From positions 1 to 5,699 of the forward strand of contig JADDPM010000133.1 of the NCBI GenBank assembly GCA_016781885.1: a stretch of DNA of 5,699 nt, given 5' to 3'. Positions 1 to 5,699 of this stretch are shown here, one piece after another. Positions within the stretch are counted from its first letter, which is position 1. Each line of letters starts with the position of its first letter. A program made the position numbers and the translations under genes. The DNA is from Rubrobacter sp. Lineage in GTDB: Bacteria > Actinomycetota > Rubrobacteria > Rubrobacterales > Rubrobacteraceae. Under the pieces are notes generated by a model. That model saw only the letters and a list, made by a program, of their open reading frames with translations. It made no database searches and had not been told where the DNA came from.

Positions 1-1
1 G

Positions 2-544
2 CTGCTCGTCGAGAAAGGAGTCCTGACCAGGGAAGAGGTGGAGGCCCAGATTCGGTATATGGACGCCCGCACGCCCGCCAACGGCGCCCGCCTCGTCGCC
101 CGCGCCTGGACGGACCCCGCCTTCAAAACCCGCCTCCTCTCCGACACGAAAGCGGCGGCTCTGGAGCTAGGTATAGACGCCTCCGGCCTAATCGAGTTCG
201 TCGTCGTCGAGAACACGCCCGAGGTCCATAACCTCGTCGTCTGCACCCTCTGCTCCTGCTACCCACGGGCCATCCTCGGCCGTCCGCCAGACTGGTACAA
301 GAGCACGGAGTACCGCTCCCGCGCCGTCCGGGAGCCCCGCGCGGTCATCCGTGAGTTTGGCTTCGAAGTGGGTGATGACGTCGAGGTAGTCGTCCATGAC
401 AGCACCGCAGACGTCCGCTACCTCGTCCTCCCCATGCGCCCGCCAGGCACCCAGGGCATGAGCGAGGATGAGCTGGCGGAACTGGTCACGCGGGACTCCC
501 TGATAGGGGTCTCCCTACCCCATCTGCCGGCCCCGACCGGCTGA
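2..544 (+). CDS. nthA: Nitrile hydratase alpha-type subunit (NHase/thiocyanate hydrolase family), 5' end cut by window edge
   Basis: Metal-binding catalytic subunit of the nitrile hydratase family, which hydrates nitriles to amides in the cytoplasm as an alpha-beta complex. The metal site is visible at 242-259 as C-T-L-C-S-C, and its Thr marks the cobalt-type version (iron-type enzymes usually have Ser there). Other family landmarks follow: VVVENT before the site, PPDWYKS, YRSR and VREPRAV after it, then DVRYLVLP, a RPPGT stretch and the C-terminal LVTRDSLIGV. A GTG at 38 could start a 168-residue protein. However, the frame is open back to base 2 and reads LLVEKGVLTREEV, which matches the usual N-terminal helix of the family (about 200 residues), so the real start lies outside the window. 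The residue after CSCYP is Arg, where classical nitrile hydratases have Trp; a thiocyanate hydrolase gamma-like role is therefore possible. No beta subunit or activator is visible; a beta gene would have to lie upstream. The family is certain, the substrate is not. Confidence 0.9.
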   Translation: MLVEKGVLTREEVEAQIRYMDARTPANGARLVARAWTDPAFKTRLLSDTKAAALELGIDASGLIEFVVVENTPEVHNLVVCTLCSCYPRAILGRPPDWYKSTEYRSRAVREPRAVIREFGFEVGDDVEVVVHDSTADVRYLVLPMRPPGTQGMSEDELAELVTRDSLIGVSLPHLPAPTG

Positions 545-691
545 TGGCCGTGTACCTCGCCGTCGAGCCAGGATACTCCCTAGAAGCCGAGAAATTCTCA
601 AGCTACAGTACCCTTATTACTACCGACCCGAGGCTTTTCACCACTCAGTCCTGCAGCCTTTGTGTTCTTGCACCTCCAAAACTGAAGGCCT

Positions 692-2734
692 CTAACCCAC
701 CTTCTCCTCGACCCGCGTACCGTTGGCGGCGAGGACCTTCTCTACGAGGTTCGGCGGAACCTCCTCGTAGTGGTCGAACTCGACGTGGAAGTTGGCGCGG
801 CCGCCGGTGATGGAGCGCAGGTCTCGGGCGTAGGTCAGCATCTCGACCTGCGGCACCTCTGCCTGGACGACCTGGCGCTCGCCGCGCTGCTCGATGCCCA
901 TCGGACGTCCGCGGCGGCCGGAGAGGTCGCCCATGACCTCGCCGACCAGCTCGGTGGGGGCCAGGACCTCGACCTTTACGTACGGCTCCAGGAGGACCGG
1001 CCGGGCCTGGGCGACGGCGTTCTTGAAGGCCATCGAGCCGGCGATCTTGAACGCCATCTCCGAGGAGTCTACCGAGTGGAAGGCGCCGTCGTAGAGGCGA
1101 ACCTTTACGTCTACCACGGGGCAGCCGGCGAGCACGCCCTCGCGCATCGCCTCCAGGATGCCTTTCTCGACCGCCGGGATGTACTGGCGCGGGATAGCGC
1201 CGCCGACGATGCCGTCCTCGAACTCGAAGCCCGAGCCGCGGGGGAGCGGCGAGACCTCTATCCTCGCGTCTCCGAACTGCCCCCTACCGCCGGTCTGCTT
1301 CTTGTAGCGTCCCTGGGCCTGGGCCGAAGCGGCGATGGTCTCCTTGAACGGCACCTTCGGGGCGCGGGCCTCGACCTCGACCCCATAGCGGCGGTGGATG
1401 CGTTCGAGGGCGAGCTCCACGTGCATCTGCGCGAGCCCGGAAAGGATGTCCTCCCCCGTATCTTCAGAACGCTGCAACACAAGAGAGGGATCCTCGTCGG
1501 CGACCTTGCGGATAGCCTCGAAGACCTTCTCCTCCTCGCCCCGGGTCTTCGCACCGACGGCGAACGCCGTCGTAGGTTCGGGCAACTCCACCGGCGCGAA
1601 GGAGATGGGGGCCTCGGGCCTACAGAGGGTGTCGAAGGTGTGGGTCTCCTTCAGCTTGGCGACGGCGACGATGTCGCCTGCCACGGCCTCGTCAATGGAG
1701 ACCCGTTCCTTGCCCATGAGGTGCGAGATGCCCCCGAGGCGCTCGGCGGAGCCCGTGCGCGGGTTCGTGAGCGCCTCGTCCGAGCGGCAGCGTCCGCTCA
1801 CGATGCGCAGGGCGCTCAGTCGTCCTGCAAACGGGTCTACAAAGGTCTTGAAGACGTAGGCGGCGAACGGACCATCCGGGTCGCAGGGGAGCTCTTCGCC
1901 CTCCTCCGTAATCCAGCGGGAGCGGTCAACGGGGCTCGGAGCGCTACCGGCGATCACGTCCAGCACGCGGTCTACCCCGATCATCTTCTCCACGCTGGTC
2001 GCCAGAACGGGAATAATGAGACCGTCGGCGATCCCTTTACGGATCCCCTCGAACATCTCTTCGGTCGAGAGCTCCTCCCCTTCGAGGTACTTCTCCAGCA
2101 GCGTGTCGTCGCTCTCGGCGATGGTCTCCAGCATCAGGACCCTCGCCTCCTCGACCTCCTCCTCCATTCCGTCAGGCACCTCGTTCGTCTGCTGCCCGTC
2201 CACGAACGCCGTGCCGCTAAGCAGCCCGTAGACGCCCTTGAAGTCCCCCTCCTTGCCGATGGGCAGGTTCAGCGGCACGACAGCCGGCCCGAAGCGCGTC
2301 CGGAGTTGCTCCACGACCTCCGAGAAGTCCGTGCGCTCACGGTCGAGGTGGTTCACGACGACGATGTGCGGTATCTCCTCCTTCTCACCGCGCCGCCAGA
2401 CGCGCTCGGTAACCACCTGTATGGGATCTTGCGCGTGTACCACCAGGACCGCGCAGTCCGCCACCCTCTGGGCTACGAAGGCGTCCGCGATAAAGCCCCC
2501 GTCACCGGGGGTATCTAGGACGTTGACCTGGCGGCCCTTCCATTCGAGGTGGGCCACACTCATCCCGAGCGTCATGCCGCGCTCGCCCTCCTCCTCGGCG
2601 TGGTCGAGGATGTTGCCTGCCGCCCCCTTCCTCCCGGATGCAAGCCCAAGCATCGCCTCCCCGAGGGCGGTCTTACCACTCCCCCGGTGCCCGATCAGAC
2701 AAACGTTGCGGATAGTCTCCGGCTCTCTCGCCAT
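692..2734 (-). CDS. fusA2: Elongation factor G-like translational GTPase (EF-G2 type)
   Basis: A 680-residue homologue of EF-G, the ribosomal translocase. Order: G domain (about 8-265) with P-loop GHRGSGKT (15-22), switch-I end ERGMT (51-55), G3 DTPGD (74-78) and G4 NHLD (128-131). Domain II is about 285-380 and domain III about 385-460. Domain IV is about 461-580, with GGRGQFG (482-488), IPRQYIPAVEKGI and FHSVDSSE (552-559). Domain V closes the protein with YARDLRSITGGRANF (635-649). The translocation-loop His (553) is kept. The G3 motif has Asp78 where canonical EF-G has the catalytic His, and G4 is NHLD rather than NKMD; this places it in the divergent EF-G-like group, not the housekeeping fusA. 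Mycobacterial members of that group are reported to bind GTP without normal ribosome-dependent hydrolysis; activity here is inference. The ATG start is supported by AAGGAGG at 2742-2748, 7 bases upstream. No rpsL, rpsG or tuf lies beside it, unlike canonical fusA. It converges on the nitrile hydratase gene. Confidence 0.92.
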   Translation of the reverse strand: MAREPETIRNVCLIGHRGSGKTALGEAMLGLASGRKGAAGNILDHAEEEGERGMTLGMSVAHLEWKGRQVNVLDTPGDGGFIADAFVAQRVADCAVLVVHAQDPIQVVTERVWRRGEKEEIPHIVVVNHLDRERTDFSEVVEQLRTRFGPAVVPLNLPIGKEGDFKGVYGLLSGTAFVDGQQTNEVPDGMEEEVEEARVLMLETIAESDDTLLEKYLEGEELSTEEMFEGIRKGIADGLIIPVLATSVEKMIGVDRVLDVIAGSAPSPVDRSRWITEEGEELPCDPDGPFAAYVFKTFVDPFAGRLSALRIVSGRCRSDEALTNPRTGSAERLGGISHLMGKERVSIDEAVAGDIVAVAKLKETHTFDTLCRPEAPISFAPVELPEPTTAFAVGAKTRGEEEKVFEAIRKVADEDPSLVLQRSEDTGEDILSGLAQMHVELALERIHRRYGVEVEARAPKVPFKETIAASAQAQGRYKKQTGGRGQFGDARIEVSPLPRGSGFEFEDGIVGGAIPRQYIPAVEKGILEAMREGVLAGCPVVDVKVRLYDGAFHSVDSSEMAFKIAGSMAFKNAVAQARPVLLEPYVKVEVLAPTELVGEVMGDLSGRRGRPMGIEQRGERQVVQAEVPQVEMLTYARDLRSITGGRANFHVEFDHYEEVPPNLVEKVLAANGTRVEEKVG

Positions 2735-2880
2735 GATCTCTCCTCCTTCCTACACTTTTCCCCTGCCCGCTCGTACCGAGTGGCCCATTCAGCTTAACCC
2801 ACGTCGATACTCCGCGCAGCCCCACGCAAGCGGGCGCGAGGATTCGGCAGCGGGTATTCTAGAAGAGGAGTTGATGAGAC

Positions 2881-2887
2881 AAGGAGG
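2881..2887 (+). promoter_or_regulatory. Shine-Dalgarno site fixing the GTG start at 2893
   Basis: AAGGAGG lies 5 bases before the GTG at 2893 and is a near-complete match to the 16S anti-SD. It selects this GTG over the ATG at 2874, which is in a different frame and stops after 18 codons. Confidence 0.75.
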
Positions 2888-2892
2888 AGACC

Positions 2893-3321
2893 GTGGCGGA
2901 GACTCAGTCAAGGCAACAGGGTGGAGGTAGTCCCCTCCAGAGCGACCGGGGGAAGACGACCATAAACGACGCCGTCGTCGTCAGTATCGCAGCGCAGGTG
3001 GTGCAGGAGGTCTCGGGGGCCGAGCCCCAGATCGACACCGGGCGCGGCGGCGGGAGCATACCGGGCGACAACTCGCCGACCGTGGGCGAGCTCTTCGGCA
3101 AGGTCACCGGAAGCTCCAGAGGCAGCCGCGGGGTCTCCGTCGAGGTCGGCGAGACGCAGGCGGCGCTGGACCTGACCATAACGGTCCCCTACGGCAGATC
3201 TATCCCCGAGATCACCCAAACAATGCGGGACGGCGTAATCCAGCGCGTCGAGAACCTCACCGGCCTTCAGGTAACCGAGGTAAACATCACCGTCAAGGAC
3301 GTCTTCTTCCCGAACCAGTAA
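2893..3321 (+). CDS. Asp23/Gls24 family envelope stress response protein
   Basis: A 142-residue member of the Asp23/Gls24 (DUF322) family, small proteins linked in Firmicutes to cell-envelope stress and membrane anchoring. The first ~20 residues are polar and Gly/Gln-rich, probably disordered. The domain runs from about 22 (KTTINDAVVVSIAAQVVQEV) to the end. It includes the two family strands VSVEVGETQAALDLTITVPYG (about 83-103), the helix IPEITQTMRDGVIQRVENLTG and the C-terminal strand VTEVNITVKDVFF. There is no signal peptide or transmembrane segment, so the protein is predicted cytosolic. A loop rich in Gly/Ser (about 52-82) lengthens the middle of the domain compared with the Firmicutes proteins I recall. 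The GTG start has a strong Shine-Dalgarno. The gene is divergent from the EF-G-like gene across 158 bases, in which I find no convincing -35/-10 pair; TATTCT at 2855-2860 is only a weak -10 candidate. The usual partner membrane anchors (DUF2273, AmaP) are not seen in the window. Confidence 0.85.
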   Translation: MAETQSRQQGGGSPLQSDRGKTTINDAVVVSIAAQVVQEVSGAEPQIDTGRGGGSIPGDNSPTVGELFGKVTGSSRGSRGVSVEVGETQAALDLTITVPYGRSIPEITQTMRDGVIQRVENLTGLQVTEVNITVKDVFFPNQ

Positions 3322-3338
3322 CTACCTAACCGCCACCA

Positions 3339-3362
3339 GGGCCCGGACGGTACGGCGGGCTC
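3339..3362 (+). terminator. Possible hairpin terminator after the Asp23 gene
   Basis: GGGCCCG (3339-3345) pairs with CGGGCTC (3356-3362): 7 base pairs including one G-U, around a 10-base loop. It begins 18 bases after the Asp23 stop codon. There is no T run behind it, which is common for high-GC actinobacteria but leaves the call weak. Its right arm overlaps a CGGCGG (3353-3358) that could instead pair with CCGCCG (3385-3390). Confidence 0.3.
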
Positions 3363-3407
3363 CCGAATGTACAGCATGGAGAGGCCGCCGGGTCCCGTCA
3401 TGCCAGG

Positions 3408-3416
3408 TGGTAGAAT
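3408..3416 (+). promoter_or_regulatory. Extended -10 promoter, probably giving a leaderless mRNA
   Basis: TGGTAGAAT fits the extended -10 pattern TGnTAnAAT. Its last T is followed by 6 bases (CGCGGC) and then by the GTG at 3423, so a start site at the usual 7 bases would fall on the first base of the start codon. No -35 box is seen at 16-18 bases, and no Shine-Dalgarno precedes the GTG; both fit a leaderless transcript as is common in actinobacteria. This rests on sequence pattern only. Confidence 0.5.
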
Positions 3417-3422
3417 CGCGGC

Positions 3423-3890
3423 GTGGATGGTCTGCTCTCAAGCCCCTTCTTAGGGCTCGGTTGGAAATGTAAGACGGACGTAGCGCGGAGTCCGTCCTCG
3501 GACGCCGCGTTCAGAGCACTTCTGTTCTCCTTACCGGCTCTCGGGCTGTTCCTGGCGGGGCTTCTCCCGCAAGAAGAAGTTTACGCCGAGACCGGCTATG
3601 GTCTGTCGTTGCTCGCGGCGCTCAGCGCCCTGGGCTGCGCCGGGCACCTGGCGAACTACCTCTTCCGCCACCGCGAGACCCTCTTTGCTGCCTGCTCCAT
3701 GCTGGCCGGGCTCCTGTCGATGGCGCTCGTCTTGGGCAGCATTGCTCCAGGTCAATGCGTCTGGCGCCCCGCGCCGGTCATCTCCATGCTCTCGTCCTTC
3801 TTCGTCCTCTTCTCCGGTCTCGCTGGGTGGGTCGGGGTATGCGCTCTTCTCCGCGGGTCACGCCTCACCGCGCACAACCTCACGGTCTAA
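3423..3890 (+). CDS. Small four-helix membrane protein, function unknown
   Basis: A 155-residue hydrophobic protein that I do not recognise. Four likely transmembrane helices are visible at about 30-48, 58-80, 86-107 and 118-143. A ~28-residue polar N-terminus (GWKCKTDVARSPSSD) precedes them, and RHRE (82-85) sits between helices 2 and 3. Five Cys are present (16, 72, 91, 112, 140) without a CxxC motif. Codon third positions are strongly GC-rich from about codon 50 on, which supports this frame over the overlapping Ser/Arg-rich one at 3598-3984. The first ~25 codons are less biased, so the N-terminal end is less certain, but no other in-frame start codon is plausible nearby. The GTG has no Shine-Dalgarno and sits where a leaderless start is expected. 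It ends 90 bases before yidC in the same frame and is probably co-transcribed with it. A role in the envelope is only a guess from that position. Confidence 0.6.
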   Translation: MDGLLSSPFLGLGWKCKTDVARSPSSDAAFRALLFSLPALGLFLAGLLPQEEVYAETGYGLSLLAALSALGCAGHLANYLFRHRETLFAACSMLAGLLSMALVLGSIAPGQCVWRPAPVISMLSSFFVLFSGLAGWVGVCALLRGSRLTAHNLTV

Positions 3891-3980
3891 CGTCCCTCCA
3901 GAGCTCGCTGCTGCGAGCAACGTGGTGCGCACAGGCCATCTACCGAGTCTCCAGCGACACTTAAGGACAACGGACAACGC

Positions 3981-4823
3981 ATGATCGAGTTACTTAGAAG
4001 CATCTTTGAGCCGCTCTTCGAGCTTATGGGCGCCGTGCTGACGACGTTTCACGACTGGGGCGTCCCGTGGTGGCTCTCCATCGTGATGCTCACGGTCGGG
4101 GTGCGCACCCTTCTCTTCCCGCTGACCGTGCGACAGGTCAAGAGCATGCGCAAGATGCAGGATCTCAAGCCGGAGCTGGACGAGATCCGGACGAAGTACA
4201 AGGACGATCGTCAGAAGCAGCAGGAAGAGCAGATGAGGCTCTACGGGGAACGGAAGGTCAACCCTCTGGGGAGCTGCCTACCCCTCTTTATTCAGCTCCC
4301 TATCTTCCTCGTGCTCTACTACACGATAAAGGAGTTCGAGCACCTGGAGAGCTTCAGGACCGGGGGCCTCTTCTGGTTTAAGGATCTCACCGTGGCCGAT
4401 CCCTACTTTATCCTCCCGGTCGCCTACGTCCTCACTATGATGGCTTCCCAGGAGCTCACCATCCGGCGCACCGACCCCCAGCAGAAGCAGCTCATGCGGT
4501 TTATGCCCCTCGTCTTCGGTAGCTTCCTTGCCTTCGGCGGTTTCCCGTCCGGTCTCTTCGTCTACTGGGTCACCTCGAACACCATCACCTTCTGCCAGAA
4601 CCTGATCGTCTACGGTCGCTCCCCAAAGGCTGTGCCGGAGGAGACCACGAGTTCCAAAGAAGCCCGCGAGGACGAAGATAGACCGACAAGCGAAAGAGTG
4701 GCGACCGGACCGGACTCTTCGTCTCCGGAGCATTCAACTACAGGCGCGAAGGGCAACGGCGAGGCTCGCAGGAGCAACGCCGCCAGGAGAAACAGGAGAA
4801 AGAAGGCCAAGAAGAAGAGATAG
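3981..4823 (+). CDS. yidC: YidC/Oxa1 family membrane protein insertase
   Basis: Inserts and folds proteins in the cytoplasmic membrane, alone or with SecYEG. The 280 residues show an amphipathic N-terminal helix (1-22) without signal peptide or lipobox, then a first core helix (about 28-50) carrying the conserved groove arginine, Arg42, in VGVRTLLFPLTV. A charged cytoplasmic coiled hairpin follows (51-92; MRKMQDLKPELDEIRTKYK). Next come the family signature NPLGSCLPLFIQLPIF (94-109) and further helices at about 98-118, 139-158, 170-187 and 189-210 (FPSGLFVYWVTSN). The tail (about 213-280) is hydrophilic: acidic/Ser-rich first, then a basic end ARRNRRKKAKKKR that could touch the ribosome, as proposed for basic tails of other YidC/Oxa1 proteins. 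Upstream, AAGGA at 3963-3967 is 13 bases from the ATG, a weak ribosome site; the ATG is the first possible start in this frame after the preceding gene's stop. The usual rpmH-rnpA-yidC-jag neighbourhood is absent, so this may be a second copy. Confidence 0.93.
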   Translation: MIELLRSIFEPLFELMGAVLTTFHDWGVPWWLSIVMLTVGVRTLLFPLTVRQVKSMRKMQDLKPELDEIRTKYKDDRQKQQEEQMRLYGERKVNPLGSCLPLFIQLPIFLVLYYTIKEFEHLESFRTGGLFWFKDLTVADPYFILPVAYVLTMMASQELTIRRTDPQQKQLMRFMPLVFGSFLAFGGFPSGLFVYWVTSNTITFCQNLIVYGRSPKAVPEETTSSKEAREDEDRPTSERVATGPDSSSPEHSTTGAKGNGEARRSNAARRNRRKKAKKKR

Positions 4824-4886
4824 GAGCCTGGCTAACACGTGTAAGAGTAAGCAGCTTCGCCGAAACCGGAGCATCACTCTAGCCAC

Positions 4887-4931
4887 AGCGAGAGGGAGGT
4901 CCCTACCTCCTCCGGGGACCTCCCTCTCGTT
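4887..4931. terminator. Bidirectional hairpin terminator between convergent genes
   Basis: CGAGAGGGAGGTCCC (4889-4903) and its exact reverse complement GGGACCTCCCTCTCG (4915-4929) form a perfect 15-bp stem. An outer G-T and A-T extend it to 17 pairs, around the loop TACCTCCTCCG. It lies between the convergent stop codons of yidC (4823) and the E2 gene (4960), so it can serve both strands. There is no T run on either side, only GTTCTCTC on the + side; stem strength probably does the work. Confidence 0.85.
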
Positions 4932-4959
4932 CTCTCGGGCAAGCGCCTAAAGTCCGCGT

Positions 4960-5699
4960 CTAGACCATCAGCAGCACGGGGTTCTCGAGCACGCGCTGGA
5001 CCTCGGACATGTACAGCGCCCCGTCGCGGCCGTTCGCGACGCGGTGGTCTGCCGAGAGGGTGAGCTTCATCATGCTCGCCGGGACGACCTCGCCGGTCTC
5101 GTCGTAGGAGGGACGCCTCTGGATGCTGGAGACCGCGACGATGGCCGCCTGGGGCGGGTTGATGATCGCTGTGAAGCTCTCCACCCCGAACATGCCCATG
5201 TTTGAGACCGTGATCGTGCCGCCCTGGTACTCGTCGGGCTTGAGCTTCCCGTCACGCGCCCGGGACGCAAGGTCCTTTGACTCCCGCGAGATGGCAGCGA
5301 GCCCCTTGCTTCCGCAGTCCCTGATGACGGGGGTTATAAGGCCGGCGTCTAGAGCTACGGCCATCGCCATGTCCACCTTCTCGTGCAGCTCTATGCCCTT
5401 GCTCGTGTAGAGGGCGTTGAGGTTCGGGTAGTTCCTCAACGCCACCGCGCACGCCTTCATCACGAAGTCGTTGACGGAGAGCTTTAGGCCCTCCTCTTCA
5501 AGCTGCTCGTTGAGCTGCTTACGCAGCGCTATCGCCGCGTCCATCCTGACCTCGGCGGTAGCGTAGAAGTGCGGGACGTGCTGCTTGGCCTCCGTCATGC
5601 GCTCGCCGATAACCCGCTGCATCCGGGTTGGCTCCATGAGCGTGGTCCCCGGGTCATCCGTCGGCTCCGGCAGCCGCGCGGGCTGGAAGCCTTGCTGGG
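4960..5699 (-). CDS. 2-oxo acid dehydrogenase E2 acyltransferase, catalytic domain, 5' end cut by window edge
   Basis: The C-terminal part of the dihydrolipoamide acyltransferase (E2) of a pyruvate-type or branched-chain dehydrogenase complex. It moves the acyl group from lipoamide to CoA and forms the core of the complex. From the edge the frame reads a Pro/Thr-rich linker (PARLPEPTDDPGTTL) and then the catalytic domain: RMQRVIGERMTEAKQHVPHFY, LSVNDFVMKACAVALR, AMAVALDAGLITPVI, the active-site strand TVSNMGMFG and NPPQAAIVAV. The catalytic signature SADHRVANG follows, about 30 residues before the end. Counted from the ATG at 5637, Ser145 and His198 are the expected active-site residues. The family signature is DHRxxDG; here its Asp is Asn (codon 5032-5034). 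The ATG at 5637 is unlikely to be the real start, because the frame stays open to the edge and reads a typical inter-domain linker; the lipoyl and E1/E3-binding domains should lie beyond it. Which 2-oxo acid is used cannot be told from this domain. Confidence 0.9.
   Translation of the reverse strand, partial: QQGFQPARLPEPTDDPGTTLMEPTRMQRVIGERMTEAKQHVPHFYATAEVRMDAAIALRKQLNEQLEEEGLKLSVNDFVMKACAVALRNYPNLNALYTSKGIELHEKVDMAMAVALDAGLITPVIRDCGSKGLAAISRESKDLASRARDGKLKPDEYQGGTITVSNMGMFGVESFTAIINPPQAAIVAVSSIQRRPSYDETGEVVPASMMKLTLSADHRVANGRDGALYMSEVQRVLENPVLLMV

Noticed and set aside
630..672. Possible weak terminator between the convergent nitrile hydratase and EF-G-like genes
   Set aside because: AGGCT (631-635) and AGCCT (655-659) can pair and are followed by TTTGTGTTCTT, but a 5-6 bp stem with a 19-base loop is too weak to call.
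544..810. 88-codon frame overlapping the stop of the nitrile hydratase subunit
   Set aside because: Despite the coupled-looking TGATG overlap, the product has no family features, is Ser/Pro/Arg-rich at its end and runs 119 bases into the antisense of the EF-G-like gene.
770..2518. 582-codon open frame on the + strand opposite the EF-G-like gene
   Set aside because: It is antisense to a clear, full-length EF-G homologue. It has the Asp/Leu/Arg-rich make-up typical of high-GC shadow frames and no recognisable domain.
2735..2892. Divergent promoters between the EF-G-like and Asp23 genes
   Set aside because: Promoters must exist here, but I found no -35/-10 pair with acceptable spacing on either strand; TATTCT at 2855-2860 alone is not enough.
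3598..3984. 128-codon frame whose TGA overlaps the yidC ATG (ATGA)
   Set aside because: The overlap looks operon-like, but the product is Ser/Arg/Pro-rich low-complexity sequence, and codon bias favours the other frame (3423-3890).
4835..4842. ACACGTGT palindrome after yidC
   Set aside because: An isolated 8-base palindrome in a spacer between convergent genes, with no second copy or promoter near it; it is expected by chance.

Overview
The window looks like an ordinary chromosomal segment of a high-GC actinobacterium. The GC-rich third codon positions, GTG starts, a divergent second-type EF-G and a YidC without a signal peptide all fit. The mix of genes reminds me of Rubrobacter-like lineages, but that is recognition rather than proof. 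I see no mobile element, phage gene, CRISPR array, tRNA or rRNA. I also see no convincing new multi-gene system; the interest lies in unusual residues of known families and in the control signals.

Layout from left to right. (1) The 3' part of a nitrile hydratase alpha-type metalloenzyme subunit on the + strand, cut by the left edge (2-544). (2) Convergent to it, a complete EF-G-like translational GTPase on the - strand (692-2734) whose G3 motif reads DTPGD instead of DTPGH. (3) A 158-base divergent spacer. (4) An Asp23/Gls24-family envelope-stress protein on the + strand (2893-3321), with a strong ribosome binding site and a possible hairpin terminator behind it. (5) A small four-helix membrane protein of unknown function (3423-3890). 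Its GTG start sits 7 bases after an extended -10 box, which suggests a leaderless mRNA. (6) A YidC/Oxa1 membrane insertase (3981-4823), probably co-transcribed with the small membrane protein and in the same frame as it. (7) A long perfect inverted repeat (4889-4929) that probably ends transcription from both sides. (8) The catalytic end of a 2-oxo acid dehydrogenase E2 acyltransferase on the - strand (4960-5699), cut by the right edge.

Functionally the genes fall into separate units: small-molecule hydration, translation, cell-envelope maintenance (Asp23, the small membrane protein, YidC) and central carbon metabolism (E2). The only plausible local cooperation is in the envelope block at 2893-4823, where the unknown membrane protein lies directly upstream of the insertase.
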